Source of the DNA: Pseudomonas fluorescens
GTDB lineage: Bacteria > Pseudomonadota > Gammaproteobacteria > Pseudomonadales > Pseudomonadaceae
Assembly (NCBI RefSeq): GCF_902497855.1
Contig: NZ_CABVHU010000001.1
Span: 285,639 to 349,638, forward strand
Length of the DNA: 64,000 nucleotides
Direction of reading: 5' to 3'
The stretch's first letter is position 1. The number at the start of each line of letters is the position of its first letter. Positions 34,782 through 42,990 of the stretch are shown here, one piece after another. A model generated the notes under the pieces. That model did not search any database, was not told the DNA's origin, and saw only the letters and a program-made list of their open reading frames with translations. A program made the position numbers and the translations under genes.

Positions 34782-36008
34782 ATGCAAGCATCTACCTGGC
34801 AACTGTTGGAAGTGCGCGACGGCAAGCCGATCAAACTCTGGACCGAGGGCGTCCCGGTCGAAAGCGAAGCCCGGCAGCAATTGATCAACACCGCGAAGAT
34901 GCCGTTCATCTTCAAACACCTGGCGGTCATGCCCGATGTGCATTTGGGCAAAGGGTCGACCATTGGCAGCGTAATCCCCACCGTGGGCGCGATCATTCCG
35001 GCCGCCGTCGGGGTCGACATCGGTTGCGGCATGATCGCCGCGTGCACCACGCTGACAGCCGCCGACTTGCCCGACAACCTGCACGCGCTGCGCAGCGCCA
35101 TCGAAAAGGCCGTACCCCACGGCCGTACACTGAGCCGAGGCCGCCGCGACGAAGGCGCGTGGCACAGCGTTCCAAAGCAGGCCGACCAGGCCTGGGCAGC
35201 GCTGGACCCGCGGTTCAAGGCGATCACCGCCAAGTACCCGAAACTGGCCAGCACCAACAACCGCCACCATTTGGGAACCCTGGGCAGCGGCAATCATTTC
35301 ATCGAAGTCTGCCTGGACGAAGCCGACAAGGTCTGGTTCATGCTGCACAGCGGCTCGCGCGGCGTCGGTAACGCCATTGGCAATCTGTTCATTCAATTGG
35401 CCCAGGCGGACATGCGCCAGCACCTGGCCAATCTGCCGGACCGCGACCTGGCTTACTTCGAAGAAGGCAGTCGGCATTTCGCGGACTATGTCGAAGCGGT
35501 GGGCTGGGCCCAGGATTTCGCCCGGCAAAACCGGGCATTGATGATGCAGGCGGTAATCGGGGCCGCGCGGCAGGTGATCCGCAAACCATTCGAGGTGGCG
35601 CTGGAGGCGGTCAACTGTCATCACAACTATGTACAGAAAGAGCGGCATTTCGGCGAGGACGTGTGGGTCACCCGCAAGGGCGCGGTGTCGGCGAAAAAAG
35701 GCGAGCTGGGGATCATTCCCGGCTCCATGGGCGCGAAAAGCTTCATCGTCCGCGGCTTGGGCAATGAGCAATCGTTCTGCTCCTGCAGCCACGGCGCCGG
35801 GCGCACCATGAGCCGCACCAAAGCGAAAAACACCTTCACCGTCGACGATCAGATCCGCGCCACGGCCCATGTAGAGTGCCGCAAGGATGCCTCGGTGATT
35901 GATGAAATACCGATGGCTTACAAGGATATCGACAAGGTCATGCAGGCTCAGCGCGAGCTGGTGGAAGTGGTGCACACCCTGCGCCAGGTGGTCTGCGTAA
36001 AAGGCTAG
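34782..36008 (+). CDS. rtcB: RNA-splicing ligase RtcB
   Basis: A 408-residue RtcB-family protein that joins 2',3'-cyclic phosphate (or 3'-phosphate) and 5'-OH RNA ends with GTP and Mn2+. Conserved metal-binding and guanylylation motifs are present: MPDVHLGKGSTIGSVI, VGVDIGCGMIA (Cys ligand), HHLGTLGSGNHFIE, and HGAGRTMSR near residue 340 (nucleotide handling). Family length is about 400 residues. No rtcA or rtcR gene lies next to it, so the usual E. coli rtcBA/rtcR arrangement is absent in this window. Confidence 0.93.
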   Translation: MQASTWQLLEVRDGKPIKLWTEGVPVESEARQQLINTAKMPFIFKHLAVMPDVHLGKGSTIGSVIPTVGAIIPAAVGVDIGCGMIAACTTLTAADLPDNLHALRSAIEKAVPHGRTLSRGRRDEGAWHSVPKQADQAWAALDPRFKAITAKYPKLASTNNRHHLGTLGSGNHFIEVCLDEADKVWFMLHSGSRGVGNAIGNLFIQLAQADMRQHLANLPDRDLAYFEEGSRHFADYVEAVGWAQDFARQNRALMMQAVIGAARQVIRKPFEVALEAVNCHHNYVQKERHFGEDVWVTRKGAVSAKKGELGIIPGSMGAKSFIVRGLGNEQSFCSCSHGAGRTMSRTKAKNTFTVDDQIRATAHVECRKDASVIDEIPMAYKDIDKVMQAQRELVEVVHTLRQVVCVKG

Positions 36009-36108
36009 GGATGAAAGGCGTGTCCTTCTGTCGGGAAAATAACGCGAAGTTGCCAAGTGAGTGTCGTATTGAAGTAGCCACTTTTTTGCTGTGACGAGGC
36101 CCTTTCAA

Positions 36109-36327
36109 ATGACGACTACCGATGATTTCAGAGTTCATGCCCAGGAGCTGATAGTCGATCTCGACGCGGCCACCACGGAAATGATGAAGCTCATTTCTGC
36201 TCATCAGATGAGCGGCCCGGAATGGGAGCGGGTCAGTCAATGGCAGCATGATGCCTACGAACGGTGGATGACCTATCTGAACGCCAGGTCTTATCCGGAA
36301 TCGGGCGATACAAATGCCCCGCACTGA
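36109..36327 (+). CDS. Small hypothetical protein
   Basis: A 72-residue, mostly helical, acidic protein starting MTTTDDFRVHAQELIVDLDA. GAGG lies nine bases before the ATG at 36109; an in-frame GTG at 36091 lacks a site. Contains EWERVSQWQHDAYERWM, a Trp-rich helix. No family recognised; the composition looks protein-like. Confidence 0.55.
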   Translation: MTTTDDFRVHAQELIVDLDAATTEMMKLISAHQMSGPEWERVSQWQHDAYERWMTYLNARSYPESGDTNAPH

Positions 36328-36398
36328 GTTCTGCTCAATGGATGGATGTCTGGTCAGCGACGCGCTACATTGCCCCCTTTTCAGTAAAGGGAAGCGTC

Positions 36399-36734
36399 AT
36401 GCGAATGTTGATCGGGGGCTTGGGGGTGGCATTGCTGGCGGGCTGTTCGTTGCCCGCGTCAGTGGTGCCAGGTGAACCGAATGTCAGCAAGTACAGTGAA
36501 AAAGCGCCAAAAGAATACGCTGCCTGCGTCCTGCCGGCCTGGCAGCAAGTGGTACCCAATTCGACTCAGGCGGGGATTTCCAATGGCTACCGGATCACGG
36601 CGCCGAGCATCATCACGGCCGACGAGATTCTCGATATCGTGAAATCGAAAGACGGCAGCCGGGTATCGCTTTATCAGGGACCGCCCTGGGCCAAATCCGG
36701 GGCGCTGCGCCAGGCCGTTCGAGACTGTTTGTAG
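36399..36734 (+). CDS. Small lipoprotein
   Basis: A 111-residue protein with a lipoprotein signal (MRMLIGGLGVALLAGCSLPA; Cys at residue 16). Mature region PKEYAACVLPAWQQVVPNST contains one further Cys and another near the C-terminus (VRDCL), possibly a disulphide. AAGGGAAGCGTC precedes the ATG. Likely a periplasmic or outer-membrane lipoprotein of unknown role. Confidence 0.65.
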   Translation: MRMLIGGLGVALLAGCSLPASVVPGEPNVSKYSEKAPKEYAACVLPAWQQVVPNSTQAGISNGYRITAPSIITADEILDIVKSKDGSRVSLYQGPPWAKSGALRQAVRDCL

Positions 36735-36737
36735 GAT

Positions 36738-37307
36738 TCAATCGCGGATCTCGCTCACCTGGATGAGGGTGTCGTCGCTTGCCTGAGCGTTTGCAGCGCT
36801 TTTCTTTTCCCGACGATCGTTCATCCAGTGCTCCACTTGCACGCCGAATTCCGGCGGGGCTTTGCGCCCGACCCTGCGCGCCAGATCCAGGATGGTCTGC
36901 TGGGCGAGGGCTTCTTCCATGCGTTTCTGCGCCGTCATCATCACCGCATGGACCGCGCAGGGACCGGCCACCGCCCAGTCGGGCGTGGTGCCTTCGAACA
37001 ACGCGCACCGCCCGCGAATCTCGCGGCAATCAAAGATGAGCTTCTGGCCGTCGATGGCATTGACGATATCGAGCACGCTGATTTCGTCCGCAGGCCTGGC
37101 CAGCTTGAACCCGCCGCGCACGCCCTCGGTGGCCACCACCAGTTTTGACTTGGCCAGTCGGGTGAAGATTTTTGCCAGGTAGTCCAGAGGCACGCCTTGC
37201 AGCTCGGCGAGGTCGCGCACGCTCGCCTCACGGGTGTCCCCGTGGTTCCCCACCAGAAAAATCAGGCAATGAATGCCGTACTCGACGCCAGCGCTGTAAA
37301 GAGACAT
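36738..37307 (-). CDS. Rrf2-family transcriptional regulator
   Basis: A 189-residue protein of the Rrf2/IscR/NsrR family. The N-terminal winged helix is MSLYSAGVEYGIHCLIFLVG, with VPLDYLAKIFTRLAKSKLVV as recognition region. Three cysteines lie in FDCREIRGRCALFEG and GPCAVH (about residues 93-118), spaced like those that bind a [2Fe-2S] or [4Fe-4S] cluster in this family. It is divergent from the NDH-2-like flavoprotein gene and probably controls it in response to redox or NO. A C-terminal tail beyond residue 150 is longer than in typical Rrf2 proteins. Confidence 0.87.
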   Translation of the reverse strand: MSLYSAGVEYGIHCLIFLVGNHGDTREASVRDLAELQGVPLDYLAKIFTRLAKSKLVVATEGVRGGFKLARPADEISVLDIVNAIDGQKLIFDCREIRGRCALFEGTTPDWAVAGPCAVHAVMMTAQKRMEEALAQQTILDLARRVGRKAPPEFGVQVEHWMNDRREKKSAANAQASDDTLIQVSEIRD

Positions 37308-37562
37308 TGGTATCTCCGACTAATGTTGTCGTAAATATTAACAGCTGAATCAGCGTCAGGCAACGCGCCGCATACCCGTCCCATGGCACAGCGCTTTATG
37401 GGGGTTAGGGTTATTGAGCAATCAAGCGTGTCGATAGCAATCATCAAAAAAAACTGATTGCGCAAATTAACTCGGATCAATACAGTCGTAGTTGTTCGGT
37501 CGGCACTGGCAAGCGTGCGACCGCCGGCGAATTAATCATTTGGTCTTCCCCCGGAGTTGAAA

Positions 37563-38765
37563 ATGAAACAGCACATTCTGGTAATCGGCGCAGGTTTCGG
37601 TGGCATGTGGACGGCGTTGAGCGCGACCCGCCTGTTCGATATCCATGCTCACAACGACGTTGAAGTCACCGTGCTGGCCCCGCAGGCCGAGCTGCGTGTT
37701 CGTCCGCGCTTCTATGAACCGAATACGCACCAACTGGCGGCACCGATCGGCGAGCTGTTCGAGGCGGTCGGCGTCAAGTTCATCAAGGGCGCGGCAGACA
37801 CTATCGATGTGCAGCAAAAGCGTGTGGGCTACATCGATGCTTCGGGCACTCGACAAGTGTGCAGCTACGACAAACTCGTTCTGGCCACCGGCAGCCGCCT
37901 GGCACCGTCCAGCACCCCGGGCGTGAGTGAACATGCGTTCGACGTCGACCAGATCGAACAGGCCATGCGCCTGGAAAATCACCTCAAATCCCTGGCCAAC
38001 CTTCCGCACAGCAAAGCCCGCAACACAGTGGTCGTCGCCGGCGGCGGCTTCACCGGGATTGAAACGGCGACTGAAATGCCGGCGCGCCTGCGGGCGATCC
38101 TCGGTGACGAGGCCGAGATCGAAGTGATCATCGTCGATAGGGGCGAGAAAATCGGTGGGTCCATGGGGCCCGAGATCGCCAGGTCGATCGAAGAAGCCAG
38201 CCTCGAGACGGGGGTGAAATGGCACTTGCGAGCCTCGGTGGTTGCCATCGACGCCAACGGTGTCAACCTGAGCGACGGCCAGCGTATCGACGCCAGCACC
38301 GTGATCTGGACCACCGGCGTGCGCGCCAGCTCGCTGACCGAGCAAATCCCCGGCGAACGCGATCACCTGGGCCGGCTTCACGTGGACAGCCACCTGCAAG
38401 TCATCGGCCAGGACGACATCTTCGCCACCGGCGATGTCGCCTACGCCGCCACTGATGACATCGGCAACTACGCCTTGATGACGTGCCAGCATGCCATCGT
38501 GTTGGGCCGCCATGCCGGCAATAACGTCGCCGCGCAGATTCTGGGCGTGGACCCGACGCCATACCGCCAGCCCAAATATGTGACCTGTCTGGACCTGGGG
38601 GCCTGGGGCGCGGTGTACACCGAAGGCTGGGATCGCCAGGTCAAGCTGGTCAGGCAGGAAGGCAAGGCGCTCAAGACCCAGATCAACACCCAGTGGATCT
38701 ACCCGCCGGTGGCCAATCGCGAAACGGCATGGGCCGCTGCGGATCCGCTGATCCCGATCGCATAA
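37563..38765 (+). CDS. NAD(P)/FAD-dependent oxidoreductase, type-II NADH dehydrogenase-like
   Basis: A 400-residue flavoprotein. The FAD motif is ILVIGAGFGGMWTALSATRL (GxGxxG, residues 5-24), a second GxGxxG is VVVAGGGFTGIETATEM around residue 156, and FATGDVAY around residue 287 is the conserved FAD-contact near the C-terminus. This layout fits NDH-2 and related quinone oxidoreductases. No membrane helix at the C-terminus is obvious. It is divergent from an Rrf2 regulator; the ATG at 37563 has CGGAG six bases upstream. Exact substrate not determined. Confidence 0.8.
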   Translation: MKQHILVIGAGFGGMWTALSATRLFDIHAHNDVEVTVLAPQAELRVRPRFYEPNTHQLAAPIGELFEAVGVKFIKGAADTIDVQQKRVGYIDASGTRQVCSYDKLVLATGSRLAPSSTPGVSEHAFDVDQIEQAMRLENHLKSLANLPHSKARNTVVVAGGGFTGIETATEMPARLRAILGDEAEIEVIIVDRGEKIGGSMGPEIARSIEEASLETGVKWHLRASVVAIDANGVNLSDGQRIDASTVIWTTGVRASSLTEQIPGERDHLGRLHVDSHLQVIGQDDIFATGDVAYAATDDIGNYALMTCQHAIVLGRHAGNNVAAQILGVDPTPYRQPKYVTCLDLGAWGAVYTEGWDRQVKLVRQEGKALKTQINTQWIYPPVANRETAWAAADPLIPIA

Positions 38766-38770
38766 CAGCC

Positions 38771-39280
38771 TGTAGGAGCAAGCTTGCTCGCGATGGACGT
38801 CAACGATAACGCGTTCGGCCTGGCTAAACGCGGTGCCCTGTAGGAGCAAGCTTGCTCGCGATGGACGTCAACGATAACGCGTTCGGCCTGGCTAAACGCG
38901 GTGCCCTGTAGGAGCAAGCTTGCTCGCGATGGACGTCAACGATAACGCGTTCGGCCTGGCTAAACGCGGCGCCCTGTAGGAGCAAGCTTGCTCGCGATGA
39001 TCGTTAACGATAACGCGTTCGATCTGGCTGAACGCGGCGCCCTGTAGGAGCAAGCTTGCTCGCGATGGACGTCAACGATAACGCGTTCGGCCTGGCTAAA
39101 CGCGGCGCCCTGTAGGAGCAAGCTTGCTCGCGATAATCGTTAACGATAACGCGTTCGATCTGGCTGAACGCGGCGCCCTGTAGGAGCAAGCTTGCTCGCG
39201 ATGATCGTTAACGATAACGCGTTCGATCTGGCTGAACGCGGCGCGCTTGAGTCCATCGCCAGCAAGCTGGCTCCTACAGT
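38771..39280. repeat. Tandem REP array, 7 units with exact 68-bp period
   Basis: TGTAGGAGCAAGCTTGCTCG starts at 38771, 38839, 38907, 38975, 39043, 39111 and 39179, a strict 68-bp spacing. Two spacer types alternate: type A (GGACGTCAACGATAACGCG, CGGCCTGGCTAAACG) in units 1, 2, 3 and 5, type B (ATCGTTAACGATAACGCG, CGATCTGGCTGAACG) in units 4, 6 and 7. The array ends with an inverted REP arm (GCCAGCAAGCTGGCTCCTAC) at about 39256-39277. It fills the interval between the NDH-2 gene and the oxidase gene. Confidence 0.95.
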
Positions 39281-39359
39281 TATCGGTATTTCCCGGAATG
39301 GCGTGAATAGCCTTTTTCCAGCTGAAAGGTTGCGGCTGTGAAATTTAACCTGTATTTTT

Positions 39360-39389
39360 TCATGAAATTATAAATATAAAATTTCATGA
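39360..39389. promoter_or_regulatory. Candidate operator: 10-bp inverted repeat upstream of the oxidase gene
   Basis: TCATGAAATT at 39360-39369 and AATTTCATGA at 39380-39389 form a perfect inverted repeat with a 10-bp AT-rich spacer. It ends 7 bp before the ATG at 39397. A partial copy of the half-site, TGAAATTT, lies at 39339. A likely target for the XRE regulator at 40713-41267. Confidence 0.6.
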
Positions 39390-39396
39390 GGCCCGC

Positions 39397-40686
39397 ATGT
39401 TTCAACAATCCACCCGGCACGTCGACAGTTACTACGCCCACAGCTGTGCGGATCTTTTAGTCGATCGAGCGGCCCTGGAAGGGGAGCAGGACACCGAAGT
39501 GTTGGTCATCGGCGCCGGCTTCAGTGGCCTGCATACCGCGTTGCGACTGGCCCTGGCCGGCAAGCGCGTGACCGTGCTGGAAGCCAGCCGGGTGGCGTGG
39601 GCGGCGTCAGGACGTAATGGCGGCCAGGCCATTCTCGGTTGGTCGTGCGACATGCCGCCGCTGGAGGCGGCGCTGGGTCATGAACGGGCGCGACGTCTGT
39701 GGGACGGCATGCGCTGGGCTGCGCGGGAGTTGCGCGCATTACCGGCACGGCACGAATTCGATTGTGACTATCGGGCCGGCCATCTCTGGACGTCGGTGAT
39801 GCCACGACGGGTCAATCTGCTCACCGAGTGGCAGCATGAGGCCAGCCACAAATGGGGTCACGACGGGTTGCAGTTCATCCCGCGTGCGCAATTGCCGCAA
39901 TGGGTCGCCAGTGAGCGCTATCAGGCGGGCCTGTTCGATCCTGAAGGCGGGCACCTGAACCCACTGAAGCTGGCACTCGGCCTGGCCGCCGCGATCGAGC
40001 GTGCCGGTGGAAAGATTCATGAGCAAAGTAAAGCCTTGAGTTATCGCGAAACGGGCAATCAGTACGTAGTCACCACTGAGCGCGGTCGCGTTCGGGCCGA
40101 TGTGTTGGTGCTGGCGTGCAACGCTTATCTCGATCGGCTTGATCCGAAGCTGTCCAGTTGCGTGTTGCCGGTCGGTACCTATCAGGTGGCTACGGCACCA
40201 CTCACGGAACAGCAGGCGAGCGCGCTGTTACCGAGCAATGTGTGCGTCACCGACAATCAGTTCGTACTCGATTATTTCCGCCGCACCCCGGACAACCGGC
40301 TGCTGTTCGGCGGTGGCTGCACCTACCTGGGAAGAATGCCCCGGGACATCGCCGCCGCGACCCGGCTCTGCCTGGAGCGTGTGTTCCCTCAGCTCAAGGG
40401 CGTCGAGCTGGAATTCGCCTGGGGCGGCCACATCGACCTGACCCTCAAACGCACACCGGACATCGGTCGACGGGGTGACCTTTACTGGCTGCAGGGGTAT
40501 TCCGGGCACGGTGTACTGCCGACGCTGGCCGGGGCCCGTGCAGTGTCGGACGCGATACTGGGGCAGCCAGATGAGCTGGCGCTGTATCAGGGATTGGTCA
40601 ACGGCAGTTTTCCCGGGGGCAAATACATGGCGGCGCCACTGGAAGCCATGGGCAAGGCCTGGTATCGACTGCGCGACAGCCTTTGA
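39397..40686 (+). CDS. FAD-dependent amine oxidoreductase, PuuB-like
   Basis: A 429-residue DAO-family flavoenzyme. The FAD motif EVLVIGAGFSGLHTALRLAL (residues 33-52) is followed by VLEASRVAWAASGRNGGQ, the fingerprint of PuuB (gamma-glutamylputrescine oxidase) and related oxidases. The C-terminal WGGHIDLTLKRTPDIG and LQGYSGHGVLPTLAG segments also fit. With the downstream XRE-cupin regulator and the glutamine-synthetase-like ligase it makes a gamma-glutamylamine catabolic unit. The actual amine could be putrescine, ethanolamine or another; not determined. Confidence 0.82.
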   Translation: MFQQSTRHVDSYYAHSCADLLVDRAALEGEQDTEVLVIGAGFSGLHTALRLALAGKRVTVLEASRVAWAASGRNGGQAILGWSCDMPPLEAALGHERARRLWDGMRWAARELRALPARHEFDCDYRAGHLWTSVMPRRVNLLTEWQHEASHKWGHDGLQFIPRAQLPQWVASERYQAGLFDPEGGHLNPLKLALGLAAAIERAGGKIHEQSKALSYRETGNQYVVTTERGRVRADVLVLACNAYLDRLDPKLSSCVLPVGTYQVATAPLTEQQASALLPSNVCVTDNQFVLDYFRRTPDNRLLFGGGCTYLGRMPRDIAAATRLCLERVFPQLKGVELEFAWGGHIDLTLKRTPDIGRRGDLYWLQGYSGHGVLPTLAGARAVSDAILGQPDELALYQGLVNGSFPGGKYMAAPLEAMGKAWYRLRDSL

Positions 40687-40712
40687 ATTGCACCCTTTCT
40701 GGAAGCCTTTGG

Positions 40713-41267
40713 ATGGACATGCAAGAAGAAATCTCGGCGCTGGCGATCCTGATCCAGGACCTGCGCAAACACAAAAAATACACACTCAAGGATTTGGCGG
40801 ACAAGATCGGTCGCTCCGTGGGCTTTCTCTCCCAAGTCGAGCGCGGACTGTCACGGCCGACGGTGGCGGACTTGACTGCCATCAGCGAAACCCTCGGCGT
40901 GCCGACCACTTATTTCTACAGTCTGCCCAAGCCCATGGCCTTGCCGTGGGTGACCCGTCCGGACGAGCGCCGCACCCTGTATTACGCCGACGGCATCACC
41001 GACATACTGGTTTCGCCAAAAATGCGCGCCTCGTTTTCGATGCTGGAAAGCCAGCTGGAGCCCGGCGCCAGCAGCGGCGACCGGCACATGAATGACAGCT
41101 CGGAGCAGGGCGGTTATGTCCTGGAGGGCGAGCTGACATTGTGGCTGGCTGACGACGAGCCGGTCACTTTGCATGCCGGCGACAGCTTTCAACTGGCCAG
41201 TCATGCCCACTGCCGCTACGGCAACCTTTCGGATCGACTCACCCGAGTGCTGTGGGTCTACACCTGA
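40713..41267 (+). CDS. XRE-cupin regulator, PuuR-like
   Basis: A 184-residue regulator. Residues about 10-65 are a helix-turn-helix (YTLKDLADKIGRSVGFLSQV) and residues about 105-180 a cupin (GGYVLEGELTLWLADDEPVT). This domain pair is the PuuR type that represses polyamine catabolic genes. It sits between the oxidase and ligase genes on the same strand and the 10-bp inverted repeat at 39360-39389 is a good operator candidate. An alternative start is ATG 40719. Confidence 0.82.
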   Translation: MDMQEEISALAILIQDLRKHKKYTLKDLADKIGRSVGFLSQVERGLSRPTVADLTAISETLGVPTTYFYSLPKPMALPWVTRPDERRTLYYADGITDILVSPKMRASFSMLESQLEPGASSGDRHMNDSSEQGGYVLEGELTLWLADDEPVTLHAGDSFQLASHAHCRYGNLSDRLTRVLWVYT

Positions 41268-41290
41268 TGACACAACAAGGACTATCAACG

Positions 41291-42637
41291 ATGGATGCTG
41301 TCTGCTCCGATCTGCTCGCCGAGGTTCGTACCTTCCGTCAGCGTTACCCGGATGTACGTTATGTGGACTTGATCTCCCTGGACATTCCCGGGCATTTCTA
41401 CGGTAAGCGTTACCCGATCGAGATGCTGGAAAAGGTCGCTGCCGGCAGCGCTCTCAAGCTGCCGCAGAACTGTGTGTTGCTGGGGACGCAAGGGGGGCTG
41501 TTCAAGATCGGCGACTACTGTTTCAACGACGGCGATCCAGATGCCCCCCGGCGCCTGGTGCCTGGCACATTGAAACTCGTAGGCTGGGAACAGCAGGCGC
41601 TGGGACAGATGCTGATCACCTCGAGCGGCACCGAACAACCGATCGTCTTCGAACCCCGGGAAGTATTGGCGCAGGTGCTGGAGCGGCTCGGCCGCAAGGG
41701 CATTTTCCCGGTGGTCGCGTTCGAACTGGAGTTCTATCTGTTCGATCGGCAACTGCAGGATGGCTTGCCGCAGTTCCCGCGCGATCCGCTGACCGGCGAT
41801 GCGGACGACCAGCCGAACATGCATATCGAGCGGCTGTCGCGATTTTCAGCGGTGCTCGATGACATGGTCGAGACCGCGCAGGCGCAAGGCATCGATGCCA
41901 CGGTGATCACTGCAGAGCTGGGCCCTGGCCAGTTCGAAATCAACTTCGGTCACCTCGATGACGGCCTGCGCGCCGCTGACTGGGCCGCCCTGTTCTGCCG
42001 CAGCACGCGGGGCGTGGCGCTCAAACATGACTATCGCGCCAGCTTCATGGCCAAACCCTACCTGCACCATCCGGGTAACGGCATGCATGTCCATGTCAGC
42101 CTCTACGACGAGGCGGGGAATAACCTGTTGGCCGCCGACGGACAGCAGGCGCTGCGCCATGCAGTGGCCGGCTGCCTGGAAGTGCTGCCCCATTGCATGC
42201 CGATCTTTGCCCCGAATCACAATGCCATGCGACGCCTGAGCGGCACGGTGAACGTCGCGACCCGCGCGAGCTGGGGTTTCGAGGACCGCGACGCCTGTCT
42301 GCGGGTGCCCGAATCGGATGACCGGAATCTGCGGATCGAACATCGCCTGGCGGGCGCCGATGCCAATCCTTATTTGGTGCTGGCGGCGATTCTGGTGGGT
42401 CTGGAGCAGGGGCTGCAAGCCGGACGCGAACCGATCGCATCACTCAACGAAGACCGCGGCAGCGGTATCGATTTCCCGCTGGAGATGCTGGCAGCGGTGC
42501 AATCGATGCAAAGCCATGCGCCATTGCGCGAGGGGTTGGGCGCGGAATTCGTGGATGTCTACTGCGAGAACAAACGTCAGGATCACCTGGCGTTCATGCA
42601 GGAAATCAGTGCACGGGAATACCGCTGGTTTTTATAG
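41291..42637 (+). CDS. Glutamine-synthetase-family ligase (gamma-glutamyl-amine synthetase type)
   Basis: A 448-residue protein of the glutamine synthetase fold. Catalytic motifs are present: FELEFYLFD (the Glu-Phe-Glu metal site), ELGPGQFEINF, the HVHVSLYDEAGNNLLA loop and PNHNAMRRLSG, and EHRLAGADANPYLVLAA. This is shorter and different from GlnA and matches PuuA/gamma-glutamylpolyamine synthetases, which condense glutamate with an amine. It follows the PuuB-like oxidase and PuuR-like regulator. AAGGA lies in front of the ATG. Substrate amine unknown. Confidence 0.85.
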   Translation: MDAVCSDLLAEVRTFRQRYPDVRYVDLISLDIPGHFYGKRYPIEMLEKVAAGSALKLPQNCVLLGTQGGLFKIGDYCFNDGDPDAPRRLVPGTLKLVGWEQQALGQMLITSSGTEQPIVFEPREVLAQVLERLGRKGIFPVVAFELEFYLFDRQLQDGLPQFPRDPLTGDADDQPNMHIERLSRFSAVLDDMVETAQAQGIDATVITAELGPGQFEINFGHLDDGLRAADWAALFCRSTRGVALKHDYRASFMAKPYLHHPGNGMHVHVSLYDEAGNNLLAADGQQALRHAVAGCLEVLPHCMPIFAPNHNAMRRLSGTVNVATRASWGFEDRDACLRVPESDDRNLRIEHRLAGADANPYLVLAAILVGLEQGLQAGREPIASLNEDRGSGIDFPLEMLAAVQSMQSHAPLREGLGAEFVDVYCENKRQDHLAFMQEISAREYRWFL

Positions 42638-42716
42638 GTCGCCTTAAAAATAGTGTGGATATTTAAGGGCTTGGAGATATTAGTAACTGGATGGTGAGTC
42701 AAAATATCTTGTTACA

Positions 42717-42743
42717 GGGCGAAATATTCCGTAATATTCGCCC
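42717..42743. other. AT-rich stem-loop
   Basis: GGGCGAAATATT at 42717-42728 pairs with AATATTCGCCC at 42733-42743 with one bulged A and a short loop. It precedes a terminator 34 bp later, the usual arrangement for a small RNA or an attenuator, but no promoter was confirmed. Confidence 0.5.
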
Positions 42744-42776
42744 CGCGTTCACCACCACGGTTTATGCATTTTTAAG

Positions 42777-42812
42777 TCCCGGGCGTCCATCAGCTGCCCG
42801 GGATTTTTTTTT
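42777..42812 (+). terminator. Rho-independent terminator
   Basis: TCCCGGGC at 42777-42784 and GCCCGGGA at 42796-42803 form an 8-bp stem, followed by nine T residues at 42804-42812. It ends transcripts from the plus strand, probably the PuuB-like operon. Confidence 0.9.
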
Positions 42813-42876
42813 GCCCTGGATTTTGTGCCGAAGGCGCCCTGACAGCCAACCCATTCCTCCAGACGTACCCGATCAC

Positions 42877-42980
42877 CGTAGGAGCTGGCTTGCCAGCGAA
42901 GGTCGTCAACGATAACGCGTGTTTTTCTGCTTAAACGCGGTGGCCTGACGTTTTTCGCTGGCAAGCCAGCTCCTACAGGT
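42877..42980. repeat. REP pair
   Basis: CGTAGGAGCTGGCTTGCCAG at about 42878-42897 faces CGCTGGCAAGCCAGCTCCTA at about 42957-42976. The spacer contains GTCGTCAACGATAACGCG, as in the 68-bp array. Confidence 0.87.
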
Positions 42981-42990
42981 TGAATTGCAC

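Larger units (their letters stand above)
42638..42990. other. Intergenic region with stem-loops, terminator and REP pair
   Basis: No gene. The first part is AT-rich (42650-42720). It holds a hairpin at 42717-42743 and a rho-independent terminator at 42777-42812, described separately, then a REP pair at 42877-42978. It could encode a short non-coding RNA ending at the terminator, or be the 3' region of the ligase operon. Confidence 0.6.

Noticed and set aside
38771..39280. Resemblance of the 68-bp array to a CRISPR array
   Set aside because: The repeat part is palindromic REP and the spacers are near-identical between units; there are no cas genes. CRISPR spacers would be unique.
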